Assembly: GCF_030409685.1 (NCBI RefSeq)
Contig: NZ_JAUFQJ010000008.1
Coordinates: forward strand, 186,001 to 250,000
Length of the DNA: 64,000 nucleotides
From: Ferruginibacter paludis
Lineage (GTDB): Bacteria; Bacteroidota; Bacteroidia; Chitinophagales; Chitinophagaceae
Direction of reading: 5' to 3'
A model generated the notes under the pieces. The model was not told where the DNA came from. It did not search any database and saw nothing but the letters and a program-made list of their open reading frames with translations. Position 1 is the first letter of the stretch. Each line of letters starts with the position of its first letter. A program made the position numbers and the translations under genes. This document shows positions 8,041 through 16,949 of the stretch, one piece after another.

Positions 8041-9315
8041 TTACAAACCTGTTGCAACAGTCTTTAAGCCCCTTTGTTTAATGAGACCTTCGCGGATTTT
8101 TTCGGCTCTGTACACAGCTAATGGATTCAATGCCGCACCACTTCTTAACCTTGCCTCTGCAACCAGTGCCCTGGTATCCGTGCGGAAAGCCTGCTGCAGT
8201 ATTTCCTGTGCTGTGACTACATCATTGTTGTTTTGCGCCTCCTGCAATTTAGTTCTGTCGACCAGCAATGCCTGCGCATAAGTGATCATAATGGCTTCTA
8301 CCGATTGCAACAAATCTTCCAGCGGATCTTTCACATTGTGCGATGCATCAATCATCCAGCCGATGCCATTGGCGTGATTCATTCCTTTGGCATCCATGCC
8401 TTCTACCAGTTCATTAAAAATTAAAAAGAGTTGATATGGTTTGATGCTGCCCACCGTTAAATCATCATCACCATATTTGGAGTCATTGAAATGGAAGCCA
8501 CCCAGTTTGCCTTCCATCAGCAACAGTGAAACGATCTGTTCAATATTGGCATTGGGCAAGTGATGGCCTAAATCCACCAGCGTAAAGGCTTTCGGGCCGA
8601 GCTTGTTTACATAGGTAAAAGATTGTCCCCAATCGCCTACTGTCGTAGAATAAAAATTTGGCTCGAACGCTTTATACTCTAAAAACATTTTCCAGCCGTT
8701 GGGTAAGGCTGCATAAATTTCTTCCAGGCTCTCGAGTGTATTCTGAAAAGCTTTTCTAAAATTCAACTGACCGGGAAAACAACTGCCATCAGCAAGCCAC
8801 ACCGTGAGTGATTCCGAACCCAGTTCAATACCATACTTTATTACTTCAATATTATGATCGATCGCTTGTTTGCGAACGGTTTTGTTTACATTTTGCAGCG
8901 AACCATATTTATAACTCAACTCCTGCGCCGGCTGATCCTGGAAAGTATTGGAGTTCATAGCATCAAACTTTAATCCGTGCTGTGCTGCCAATGCTTTTAT
9001 ATGACTTGCATTTTCCGGTATGTCCCATGGAATGTGCAAAGAGATGGCGCCGCTGGAGTTATTCAAGGCATGCAGCATGCCGATATCTTCAATTTTTTCT
9101 TCCAGGTTACGCGGTTCGCCGCCACCGGGAAAGCGACCAAAGCGGGTTCCGCCTGTACCCAGCGCCCAGCTTGGTATGGCGACCTGGAACTCGATGAGTT
9201 TTTGTAAAATATCTTCCGTGTTATTTATTTCCGAAGCAATAAAATCAAACTTGCGCTGATGGACTTTTAATGCAGCCTCGTTGTGTTGACTGAGTTTGTA
9301 TTTTTCAATTAGCAT
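8041..9315 (-). CDS. rhaI: L-rhamnose isomerase, Pseudomonas stutzeri RhaI type
   Basis: 424 aa TIM-barrel sugar isomerase of the xylose-isomerase-like family, not the E. coli RhaA type. Metal ligands of the P. stutzeri enzyme (E219, D254, H281; H257, D289, D291) map with a constant offset of -6 to E213, D248, H275, H251, D283 and D285 here, in EYKAFEPN, VDLGHH, FHFNDSK and DDDL. It would convert L-rhamnose to L-rhamnulose; enzymes of this type are often promiscuous. A 348 bp spacer separates it from the gene upstream, so it may have its own promoter. Confidence 0.9.
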   Translation of the reverse strand: MLIEKYKLSQHNEAALKVHQRKFDFIASEINNTEDILQKLIEFQVAIPSWALGTGGTRFGRFPGGGEPRNLEEKIEDIGMLHALNNSSGAISLHIPWDIPENASHIKALAAQHGLKFDAMNSNTFQDQPAQELSYKYGSLQNVNKTVRKQAIDHNIEVIKYGIELGSESLTVWLADGSCFPGQLNFRKAFQNTLESLEEIYAALPNGWKMFLEYKAFEPNFYSTTVGDWGQSFTYVNKLGPKAFTLVDLGHHLPNANIEQIVSLLLMEGKLGGFHFNDSKYGDDDLTVGSIKPYQLFLIFNELVEGMDAKGMNHANGIGWMIDASHNVKDPLEDLLQSVEAIMITYAQALLVDRTKLQEAQNNNDVVTAQEILQQAFRTDTRALVAEARLRSGAALNPLAVYRAEKIREGLIKQRGLKTVATGL

Positions 9316-9663
9316 ATCGTGTGTATTTACTTTTTATAAAAAGAATATCAAATAATTTATTTAAGCCGCAGGGCCTGTTCAAATAATGTTAGTGCTTACC
9401 TACTTTTTTTTCTTGATAAAAAAAAGTAACAAAAAAAATCAAGGCTCCAGAAAAAAAGCTAAAAATTTAAATGCTTGCCTAAAATGAAATTAGCTCAATC
9501 AGTTAAATATATCCGGGCCTTTGTGCAACTTACGGGCTAATAACAATGCCAAACATTTGTAACATCAATTTCATTTTTTGACGGCAACCATTCAAATTTT
9601 CTTAACGCTTTTTTTCTGAGGCCGTCGAAGAAAATTCCGTTAAACTTCGTAATCTCTAAAAGA
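9316..9663. other. Gene-free spacer inside the rhamnose locus
   Basis: 348 bp without a convincing ORF. It contains a poly-T/poly-A inverted repeat (9401-9445) and AT-rich sequence that could hold a promoter for rhaI, but no convincing TAnnTTTG box at proper spacing was found. Confidence 0.5.
9401..9445. repeat. Overlapping T-tract/A-tract inverted repeats
   Basis: TAC plus a T-tract is followed by CTTGAT, then an A-tract ending in AAGTA, then a second A-tract and ATCAAG. Two alternative hairpins are possible: T-tract with A-tract, or CTTGAT with ATCAAG. They overlap and cannot form together. Confidence 0.6.
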
Positions 9664-10905
9664 CTAAGGTTTACCGAAAACATTTTTTATTGCTTCTAAA
9701 TACTTAGTGCCCGTTCTTTCTTCCGGCAATAAATAACTGCCTTCCGTCCATTCGTTCCAGGCATTTAAGATGACAATTTTATGTTTGTAATTTTTTAAAT
9801 CAACAAATGCTTTTGCTTTTACCAGCGCCGACTGAAAGGCTTCAGGAGTATTATCACCATTAAATACGGGTGTCCATGGATAGCCTTTGAACGTATCGAA
9901 TTTATCCGACTGCACCAGCCTCGGTGTTACATCCCAGCCCATGGTAACATTGGGGTAATATTCAATGCCCGGATATTTATTTCCTATCACCGGCCAGTAA
10001 CTGCTGTTGGCATCAATGGCTTCCTGGTAGCTGGCTGTAGGCCATCCTGCCTTGGACAGATCATATGCATACAGAAAATTGTACGAGGTTAGACTGGCCG
10101 TTTTCAATGCTTTAAAAGCATCACCGGCAGTTGCTTTATTATGCAATGCATGCTGCACCGAATTATCTGTCAAGCCCTGGTCAATGCAATTAAAATGCAA
10201 ACCCGGGAAGCCTGCCTTCTTCACCTTGTCTTCAAACAACTGCATTGCCGCTCCTGCTTTTTCGAGACTGCCAAAGCTGGCAATAAAGTTTGTTGTTTCA
10301 AAGATGGAAAAATAAGGTTTGCCATCTATCTTCCAGTAATTGGACTGTTTAAAATAATGTTCAATAATATAATCAGTGATGATGTTCCAGGTGGAGGCAG
10401 ATACTTTTCCATCCGTTAATTTTTCCTGGAAATTGGTATAAGGTGTTGGGTGAATATTCGCCCAGTTATGGTTGGCCCACATCAGCGCAAATTTCAGGCG
10501 CTGGTTGTTGGGTGCTTTTAAAAAGCCTTTCTCCAGGCCTTCCTGCAGGTATTGGCCGAAGGGTTCATACCAGTACCAGTCGTAAATAAATACATCAATG
10601 CCATTATCTGCTGCGGCATCAATTTCTTTGGTGGCCCATACCGGGTCGGCTTCATTAAAATAACCCCAGGTGGGGACTTTCGGTTGCAGGTGTCCTTCAA
10701 ATCTCGGTCTTGAAATTTTCACCAAATCCCATTCTGTCCAGCCCTTGCCGTGCCACCGTTCGTTGATGGAATCCACATGGTAATTGGGGAAATAATATAC
10801 GGCCACCTCATATGCTTTTTTAGGTGCTGGCTGCGCCAGGGCACTGTTGCCGATAGCAAACAGCAGTAACATCGTAAAAAAAGTAAAGCCGTTTTTTGTA
10901 TTCAT
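9664..10905 (-). CDS. Exported GH99-like / WbsX-family protein
   Basis: 413 aa with a Sec signal peptide (MNTKNGFTFFTMLLLFAI..., cleavage near ALAQ, residue 25). The rest matches the glycoside-hydrolase-99-like WbsX family: YYFPNYHVD near 38-46, GWTEWDLV, FIYDWYWYEPFG, FALMWANHNWAN, and NAWNEWTEGSYLLPE near the C-terminus, where the acidic residues of the NEWTEG motif are likely catalytic. WbsX-like domains occur in polysaccharide processing and synthesis loci. Lying between rhaM and rhaI, it plausibly releases rhamnose, or another sugar taken up here, from a glycan in the periplasm or outside; the linkage is unknown. Confidence 0.87.
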   Translation of the reverse strand: MNTKNGFTFFTMLLLFAIGNSALAQPAPKKAYEVAVYYFPNYHVDSINERWHGKGWTEWDLVKISRPRFEGHLQPKVPTWGYFNEADPVWATKEIDAAADNGIDVFIYDWYWYEPFGQYLQEGLEKGFLKAPNNQRLKFALMWANHNWANIHPTPYTNFQEKLTDGKVSASTWNIITDYIIEHYFKQSNYWKIDGKPYFSIFETTNFIASFGSLEKAGAAMQLFEDKVKKAGFPGLHFNCIDQGLTDNSVQHALHNKATAGDAFKALKTASLTSYNFLYAYDLSKAGWPTASYQEAIDANSSYWPVIGNKYPGIEYYPNVTMGWDVTPRLVQSDKFDTFKGYPWTPVFNGDNTPEAFQSALVKAKAFVDLKNYKHKIVILNAWNEWTEGSYLLPEERTGTKYLEAIKNVFGKP

Positions 10906-10928
10906 ATGACAGTGCTCTTTTTATAAAC

Positions 10929-11243
10929 CTAGGGCAAATAAAATACTTCTTTCAAAGGTATGCTAACGGGCGATTTATCTTCATTCGTTTCCATGATATC
11001 GGCCATATAAGCCCACCATTTTTTCATCACCGGCTCAGCCGGTAAGGCATCCAGTTTGGTTGCATCATCAATGGTAAGGCAGCCGATTAAATCATTGGTG
11101 GTTTCATCTAAAAATATCGAATACTCTTTAATGCCAGCCTGCTTAAGCAAAGCCTGCAAATCCGGCCACAGCGCAGCATGCCGGCGTTTGTATTCTTCCT
11201 CAAACCCCTTAAAGAGTTTCATTTTGAATGCTACACGTTGCAT
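10929..11243 (-). CDS. rhaM: L-rhamnose mutarotase
   Basis: 104 aa, exactly the length of E. coli RhaM. Conserved dimeric alpha/beta-barrel signature: YKRRHAALWPDL with His22 (catalytic in E. coli RhaM), then KEYSIFLDE, MKKWWAYMADIM and the C-terminal VFYL. It interconverts alpha and beta L-rhamnose so the isomerase can use it. It starts 221 bp after the aldolase/dehydrogenase gene, the gap being filled by a palindromic repeat element. Confidence 0.94.
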   Translation of the reverse strand: MQRVAFKMKLFKGFEEEYKRRHAALWPDLQALLKQAGIKEYSIFLDETTNDLIGCLTIDDATKLDALPAEPVMKKWWAYMADIMETNEDKSPVSIPLKEVFYLP

Positions 11244-11297
11244 AGTTCCAGTAAATTAAGTCTCTTTTTAAAATCTATTCTTTGAAGACTTTTTCTT

Positions 11298-11462
11298 AAT
11301 TGCCCCGTCCGTTTAATTGCCCACCCTCTCAATTGCCCCGCCCTTCAGGGCGGGTGTAAAAGAAGAAACAAAAAATCAGGCTTTAGCCGAACAGCTTTGG
11401 GCTAAAGCCCAAATAGAAATCTAATTTCTCTTATCTCCCTGCCCTGAAGGGCAGGGCAATTC
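11298..11462. repeat. REP-like composite palindromic element
   Basis: Three direct copies of AATTGCCC (about 11298, 11315, 11331) lead into a GC palindrome at 11337-11354 (CCCGCCC/GGGCGGG), an inverted pair GGCTTTAGCC at 11379-11388 with GGCTAAAGCC at 11400-11409, and a palindrome at 11437-11456 (CCCTGCCCT/AGGGCAGGG) ending in GGGCAATT. The outer AATTGCCC and GGGCAATT are inverted ends. It fills the gap between rhaM and the aldolase gene. Confidence 0.75.
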
Positions 11463-11464
11463 AA

Positions 11465-13582
11465 CTACCTCAAAAACCCCGCAGCCACACCACCATCCAC
11501 ATTCAATGCATTACCAGTCGATTTACTCAACAGTCCGCCGACAAAAGCAAAACAGGCATTGGCAATATCTACTGGTAAAATAGCTTCGTTCAGCAAGGTG
11601 CGTTTGGCATAATAGGCAGGTAATTCTTCAACCGTAATGCCATAGGCTTTTGCACGGCCTTCTGCCCAGCCACCGGCCCAGATATTACTGTCTGCAATTA
11701 CCGCATCAGGGTTCACTGTGTTCACCCTTATTTTATCGCCACCCAGTTCAGCAGCCAATAAACGACTCATGTGTGCCTGTGCTGCTTTGGCAGAACCATA
11801 GCCTGCATTGTTTGGCCCGGATACCACCGCGTTTTTAGAAACGATATTGATGATGTCGCCACCAATGGCTTGCTTGCGCATGATCTCCGTGCCCGCTTTT
11901 GAAACAAGAAATTGTCCCTTCACCAGAATATCATACAACTTATCCCAATCAGCAATACTGTGATCGGTGATGGATTTTGAAATGCTGATACCGGCATTGT
12001 TTACAATAATATCCACGCCACCAAATGCCAGCGCTGTGGCGGCAAATGCTTTTTCAATCGTGGCATTGTCAGTAACATCCAGCAAAGTTGCTGAAGCGGT
12101 ATCTCTTCCAAATAATTTTTGAAACTCTTCCATCGCACTTTGCAAACGCTCTTCATTAATATCATTGATGATCACACAAGCACCTTCTTCTGCAAACTTT
12201 TTTGCAATGGCTTTACCAATACCACCGGCGCTTCCTGTTACCAGGGCAATCCTTCCGGTCAGTGCTTTTGGCTTGGGCATGCGTTGCAGTTTGGCTTCTT
12301 CCAGCAACCAGTATTCAATGTTGAAGGCTTCCTGTCTTGGCAGTGATGTGTATTCACTCACCGCTTCTGCCCCACGCATTACGTTGATGGCATTGATGTA
12401 AAATTCAGACGCCACACGGGTGGTCTGTTTGTCTTTTGCAAAGCTGAACATACCAACACCAGGGTACAAAATAATGACCGGGTTGGCATCGCGTATTGCC
12501 GGACTGTTGGGATGTTTACAGGTGTTATAATATTCCGCATACATTTTTCTGTAAGCTTCAAATAAAGGCGCAATTTTTTCTTTAACAGCAGCAGTATCGC
12601 TTACATCTTCACCAGTACCTAAATTCAATACCAGCGGCGAAATTTTTGTTCTTAAAAAGTGGTCCGGGCAACTGGTACCGAGCGGAGCCAACCTGTCCAA
12701 ATCATTTGAATTAATAAATTGCAATACACGATCATCATCTGTAAAATGACCAATCATTTTGGTTTGAGAAGAACAAAAACCTCTTAATATCGGAGCGAGT
12801 GCAGCAGCCTTTGCAAGCCTTTCTTCTTTAGGCAACGATGCTATTTTTGCACCACCAAACACCGGACCTTTCTTACCATAATTATCTTCTAAATATTGAG
12901 CACAGGTTTCAATCACTTCCAGCGTATTCATATAACTTTCATACGCCGTATCGCCCCAGGTAAACAAACCATGAGAGCCCAGCATAATACCACGGATACC
13001 GGGGTTTTCATCCAAACATTCTTTTAACAACAAGCCCAAATCAAAGCCCGGCTTTTGCCATTTTACCCAGCCAATTTTTCCGCCAAACAAATCCTTGGTG
13101 ATCTGTTTACCATCCTTCGCCGCAGCAATTGCAATGGCTGCATCGGGATGTAAATGATCAATGTGTTTGAAAGGTAAAAAGCCATGTAAGGCTGTATCAA
13201 TAGATGGCGCTTTGGAAGCCAGGTCGTAAATGCAATGGTTAAACAATTCCACCATTTCATCTTCATGCTCTATGCCGCGGTAAATACTTTTTAAATTCAG
13301 TAAGCGGTCCATGTGCAGCGCCGCAAGGCCATTGCGTTTCATAGTGCCCAAATCGCCGCCACTGCCCTTTACCCACATTACTTCTGTATCTCTGCCCGTC
13401 AGCGGGTCTTTAGCGATTGCCTTGCAGGAAGTATTGCCACCACCATAATTGGTAAGCCTCAAATCGGCGCCCAGCAGGTTGGAGCGGTATACCAATAAAG
13501 CTACTTCATCCCCCGCCAGTTCGGCCGCTTTTGCGTCATCCCATAAATAGCTTACATGTTTAAATTGTTTTGTTGTTGACAT
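11465..13582 (-). CDS. Bifunctional L-rhamnulose-1-phosphate aldolase / lactaldehyde dehydrogenase
   Basis: 705 aa fusion. Residues about 20-420 are a class II aldolase/adducin domain (GGGNTSCK at 47-54, zinc site HIDHLHPD at 140-147, GSHGLFTWGD at 202-211). Residues about 440-705 are a short-chain dehydrogenase: NAD motif TGSAGGIG at 449-456, NNAG, and active site YGSAK. The aldolase splits rhamnulose-1-phosphate into dihydroxyacetone phosphate and L-lactaldehyde; the SDR part oxidises lactaldehyde to lactate. This fusion is known from Bacillota and Bacteroidota rhamnose operons. Pairing with lutABC completes the route to pyruvate. Confidence 0.94.
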   Translation of the reverse strand: MSTTKQFKHVSYLWDDAKAAELAGDEVALLVYRSNLLGADLRLTNYGGGNTSCKAIAKDPLTGRDTEVMWVKGSGGDLGTMKRNGLAALHMDRLLNLKSIYRGIEHEDEMVELFNHCIYDLASKAPSIDTALHGFLPFKHIDHLHPDAAIAIAAAKDGKQITKDLFGGKIGWVKWQKPGFDLGLLLKECLDENPGIRGIMLGSHGLFTWGDTAYESYMNTLEVIETCAQYLEDNYGKKGPVFGGAKIASLPKEERLAKAAALAPILRGFCSSQTKMIGHFTDDDRVLQFINSNDLDRLAPLGTSCPDHFLRTKISPLVLNLGTGEDVSDTAAVKEKIAPLFEAYRKMYAEYYNTCKHPNSPAIRDANPVIILYPGVGMFSFAKDKQTTRVASEFYINAINVMRGAEAVSEYTSLPRQEAFNIEYWLLEEAKLQRMPKPKALTGRIALVTGSAGGIGKAIAKKFAEEGACVIINDINEERLQSAMEEFQKLFGRDTASATLLDVTDNATIEKAFAATALAFGGVDIIVNNAGISISKSITDHSIADWDKLYDILVKGQFLVSKAGTEIMRKQAIGGDIINIVSKNAVVSGPNNAGYGSAKAAQAHMSRLLAAELGGDKIRVNTVNPDAVIADSNIWAGGWAEGRAKAYGITVEELPAYYAKRTLLNEAILPVDIANACFAFVGGLLSKSTGNALNVDGGVAAGFLR

Positions 13583-13631
13583 AGTGCTTGTTATTTTCTT
13601 ATGCTGATTATATTATTTTTCATTGAAACCA

Positions 13632-14729
13632 TCATGGTTTTAAATAGTTGCCATAGCCTACTATCAATATAGATAGTATGATGGTAAGGATACCGATAAT
13701 AATCGTCCTGGTTGTTTTTTGATTAACACCTTTCCACTCTTTCAGTACCAGTCCCCACATGTTGGCGGTGAGGATAATAAAGGCCATGTGCAGTATCCAG
13801 GAACTGGCGCCGTTGCCGAGTTTGCTCTCGCCCATGCCATAAAAAAAGAATTGCAGAAACCAGGTAGTACCTGCTAGTGCAGAAAAAATATAGTTGGAGA
13901 GCAACGGTGTTTTTTTGTTGCCATAATCGCCGAATGTTTTGTTACGGGCATTTAAAATCATGCACCAGATAAAGTTGGTGGTCAACCCGCCCCACAGCAC
14001 CACTACATAGGTAACATTGTTCTGGTATAAAAAATTACCCTGGTTGGGGTGCGCCGCTTTCCATATTTCGTTGGCCAGTTCGGCCATTGGTTTACCCGCT
14101 TCCAAACCAAAATTAAAACAGGCACTCAGCACACCGGATACAATCGACACCAGCATGCCCAGCGCAAACTTATATTCTGTCTTCACCACTACCCCGTGCG
14201 GATCAGTAGCCGCAGCACTCAGTTGTTTTTCTTTCATCATGCCCGCCTTGCCGCAAATAACAATCGCCAGTACACACACGGCCAAACCCGCCAGCACCGT
14301 GAGTCCCCAGCTGGAGTGCACCAGCATGGAAAAAGTATCCTTGCCTTCCTTCGGAAAAAAATCATAGTAGATAGAAGGGATCACCGCACCAAATACCATA
14401 CATAAACCCAGTATGATGCTGCTGCCCAGCGACACACCCAGGTAACGCACGCCCAACCCGTACGTGAGACCGCCAATGCCCCACAGCACACCAAACAAAT
14501 ACGTGATGCCAAGGGTACCTGCACTCGCCCCGCGGATGATATCTGCAAAACCCGGAATGGTTAAATACGCCGCCACCGGGGGAACAATAAACCAGGAAAA
14601 AATACCGCCCACAATCCAGAAGCTTTCCCAATGCCAACCCTTTACCTTTTTATAAGGCATGTAAAAACTACCGGAAGCAAAGCCGCCAACGAAGTGAAAA
14701 ATAATACCGAGAAGAACCTGCATGTACAA
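13632..14729 (-). CDS. rhaT: L-rhamnose/H+ symporter
   Basis: 365 aa polytopic inner-membrane protein with about ten hydrophobic segments. The N-terminus GIIFHFVGGFASGSFYMPYK is the RhaT family hallmark; E. coli RhaT is of similar size (344 aa). A start at the second Met (14723) is equally possible. It is the first gene of the rhamnose locus, 50 bp before the aldolase/dehydrogenase. It imports L-rhamnose with protons. Confidence 0.93.
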   Translation of the reverse strand: MYMQVLLGIIFHFVGGFASGSFYMPYKKVKGWHWESFWIVGGIFSWFIVPPVAAYLTIPGFADIIRGASAGTLGITYLFGVLWGIGGLTYGLGVRYLGVSLGSSIILGLCMVFGAVIPSIYYDFFPKEGKDTFSMLVHSSWGLTVLAGLAVCVLAIVICGKAGMMKEKQLSAAATDPHGVVVKTEYKFALGMLVSIVSGVLSACFNFGLEAGKPMAELANEIWKAAHPNQGNFLYQNNVTYVVVLWGGLTTNFIWCMILNARNKTFGDYGNKKTPLLSNYIFSALAGTTWFLQFFFYGMGESKLGNGASSWILHMAFIILTANMWGLVLKEWKGVNQKTTRTIIIGILTIILSILIVGYGNYLKP

Positions 14730-14761
14730 TTGGTTTTAATATGGCTGAAAAACAATCTTTG

Positions 14762-14788
14762 TAAAAGTAAGGGAACAATGTTTTGCAA
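14762..14788 (-). promoter_or_regulatory. Candidate Bacteroidota promoter of rhaT
   Basis: On the minus strand TTG (14788-14786) is followed after 16 nt by TACTTTTA (14769-14762), a near match to the TAnnTTTG -7 box. The spacing is slightly short. It sits 33 bp before the rhaT start. Confidence 0.35.
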
Positions 14789-14806
14789 CTGTCATGTACT
14801 GTCATG
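14788..14806. promoter_or_regulatory. Direct repeat ACTGTCATG x2, candidate operator
   Basis: ACTGTCATGT is followed immediately by ACTGTCATG (10-bp period, one helical turn). It abuts the -33 side of the candidate rhaT promoter, the usual place for an AraC-family activator such as a RhaR equivalent. No such regulator lies next to the locus. Confidence 0.45.
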
Positions 14807-14979
14807 AATTATAAAATGTTTTTTGGAAGGAATGATCTGGCCGGCATTTGAGCAAAAAAGAAATACAGTTTTGGTCCGGGCTAAGAAGCTTTGTGGGGCA
14901 TCGTTGCATCGCCCTCTTTTACTTTTACAGCTTTGGGGAACAACAAGAGGAATGCAATATTGGTATTAAATCCACTTTG

Positions 14980-16077
14980 TTATTTTGAATTTCCTGAGAT
15001 ATCAATGAAAAAATGAAAGCCATTGGAAACGGCTAGTTTGTCTTTGTTCCAAAAATGTTTGGCTTTTGCAACTTTAATTCCTTCGCTTTGAATTGCAGAA
15101 AATGTTTCGGTAATATCTCTTATTTGTTCAAGCTTAAATTCAAATTCAATGTTGTTAACATACTCTAAATAATTATTGTAACTGGTGTGAAAATCTTTAA
15201 AATTGCCTTCATAATAAATTATTACATACCAAAGATTTAATCGTTGGGAATTATACGAGAAGATTTTAGTCAAATGTTCTTTAACTACTTTTTTATTAAG
15301 AGCTTCATGATTGAAAGCTTCACACAGTGCAATTGGCTTTCCTGTAATATCAGAAATTGAGAAATCTGCAATCCCTTCTGTTTTGCCTGTTCCGGAACTG
15401 CCAATGTGATGCTGATAATTACATTTGAGTTCTCCCATGACTTCAAATTTATTAAACAAATAACTTGTCCTCGAATCCTCTCGTTTTTCATATGCCGCAA
15501 AATCAGCTTTTAATAATTTGCTGACTTTTAAATCTCGCTGCATGCTGTAAATAAATCTTATAAAAGCATCATTAATTAGATCCTCAAAATTTACTTTTTC
15601 CACTAATGAAATTTCTTCTGTTTGTAGTTCAATTTCAAGCTGCGCCGTAACGAATAGTTCAAATAAATCTAAATAGAAAAGGCCGGCTGCAATGCTATGT
15701 ATCAAGATAATTTTCGAAGTCGAAAATACAATTTGAGGTTTACCAGGATAGCTTAATACAAATTCGTAATCTTCCGTCATCTTTTCATTGAAAGCATCTA
15801 TTCTTTCATTTTGAAGTAATTTGATTCTTTCTATATTTTTCAGCAAGCGTCTTAAATACACAGTTCTAGAATCTTTATTTGATAGTAGTAATAGATTATC
15901 TTCCACCTCGTCATATAACTGGTCCAAAACCCATGATCTTTCATGGTTTCTGAATATTATATAATGCCTAAATTCTTTTTCATTTTTAACCTCTGGATAA
16001 TCATAAATATCCTTAGATAAAATCAGCTTGTTTAGAAAAAGCTTTTCCTTTTCATTTTTTAAAACTAAATTTTCCAT
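14980..16077 (-). CDS. Hypothetical protein, possible nuclease-like C-terminal half
   Basis: 365 aa, not recognised. The N-terminal half is charged and helical with no signal peptide. The C-terminal half contains EGIADFSISD followed after a short loop by KPIALCEAFN, then a conserved-looking VVKEHLTKIFSYN and LWYVIIYY. The D...E-x-F arrangement on predicted strands resembles the core of PD-(D/E)xK nucleases, but the lysine is replaced, so this is only a suggestion. It is low-GC compared with the rhamnose locus and starts the accessory region. Confidence 0.6.
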   Translation of the reverse strand: MENLVLKNEKEKLFLNKLILSKDIYDYPEVKNEKEFRHYIIFRNHERSWVLDQLYDEVEDNLLLLSNKDSRTVYLRRLLKNIERIKLLQNERIDAFNEKMTEDYEFVLSYPGKPQIVFSTSKIILIHSIAAGLFYLDLFELFVTAQLEIELQTEEISLVEKVNFEDLINDAFIRFIYSMQRDLKVSKLLKADFAAYEKREDSRTSYLFNKFEVMGELKCNYQHHIGSSGTGKTEGIADFSISDITGKPIALCEAFNHEALNKKVVKEHLTKIFSYNSQRLNLWYVIIYYEGNFKDFHTSYNNYLEYVNNIEFEFKLEQIRDITETFSAIQSEGIKVAKAKHFWNKDKLAVSNGFHFFIDISGNSK

Positions 16078-16191
16078 TAATTAGCAAATTAACTTTAAGT
16101 AAACAATTATACAAACGTTGTCTTCCATTGATGAACACTAACATCTTATGCAGGGTGATATAAAATAACTGATTCATTATTATATAGATTT

Positions 16192-16779
16192 ATGCTCAAT
16201 AATCAACTTACTTACGAAGAACTGGACAAAATTATCAAGCCGATAATTACGCTGGAGAATATTGACATAATTAAAGAGAGGGTTTATAGTATCCTCAAGT
16301 TTACGCCTTCTAGCCCGTCGGCTAACAAGCAATACTTTGTTAACAGAGATACAACCGGGGTCAATTCCACCTATAAACAATTTGAAATAGAAATACGAAA
16401 ATTAAGCGATCCAAAAAATGATTTTAATGGAGTCATAATTCAATTTAAAAAACAGAAAAGAATTTTGGACGATTTCATAAACCCAACTAATCGGTTATTG
16501 AAAGATCTAAGAAAAATATTAGATAACGAATTTACCGACCTATCCTTAAGCAATTTTGACCCTGGAGGTAAAGTAATTGATGGAATAAAAGAAAGCTATC
16601 ATTATCATCTAAATGCCCTGAACCCAAATTGGCAAATAGATAATAAACTGTCGCCACTTGTTATTTACACCAGGGAGGACTACCAAACGCTCTTGATTGA
16701 ATTTACTTTTAGCCCAGAATGTTACGAAAGAACACTTTATGGAACATCCTTGAAGGTATACTGGCGTAATTTCTTCTAA
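16192..16779 (+). CDS. Hypothetical protein
   Basis: 195 aa, not recognised. Starts MLNNQLTYEELDKIIKPI; mostly charged helices in the first 110 residues, then predicted strands near the end (PLVIYTREDYQTLLIEFTF). No signal peptide, membrane segment or cysteine cluster. It is divergent from the unknown 14980-16077 gene with 114 bp between starts, so the two may share a promoter region. Low GC and isolation suggest a horizontally acquired orphan. Confidence 0.55.
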   Translation: MLNNQLTYEELDKIIKPIITLENIDIIKERVYSILKFTPSSPSANKQYFVNRDTTGVNSTYKQFEIEIRKLSDPKNDFNGVIIQFKKQKRILDDFINPTNRLLKDLRKILDNEFTDLSLSNFDPGGKVIDGIKESYHYHLNALNPNWQIDNKLSPLVIYTREDYQTLLIEFTFSPECYERTLYGTSLKVYWRNFF

Positions 16780-16949
16780 TCGCAGTTGACTGCCCATATA
16801 TTTAAGTCCGATTTTTCTCATTGATGCTGGCTTTTCCTCCGCTTGGAGACTTCAATTCAAGAACTCTTTTTTCGGCGACGACTTTTACACAGTAAGTTAT
16901 TGAGCGATTTAATTTTCCAATTTTAGTTTTAGCTAATCTTGGAGACAGA

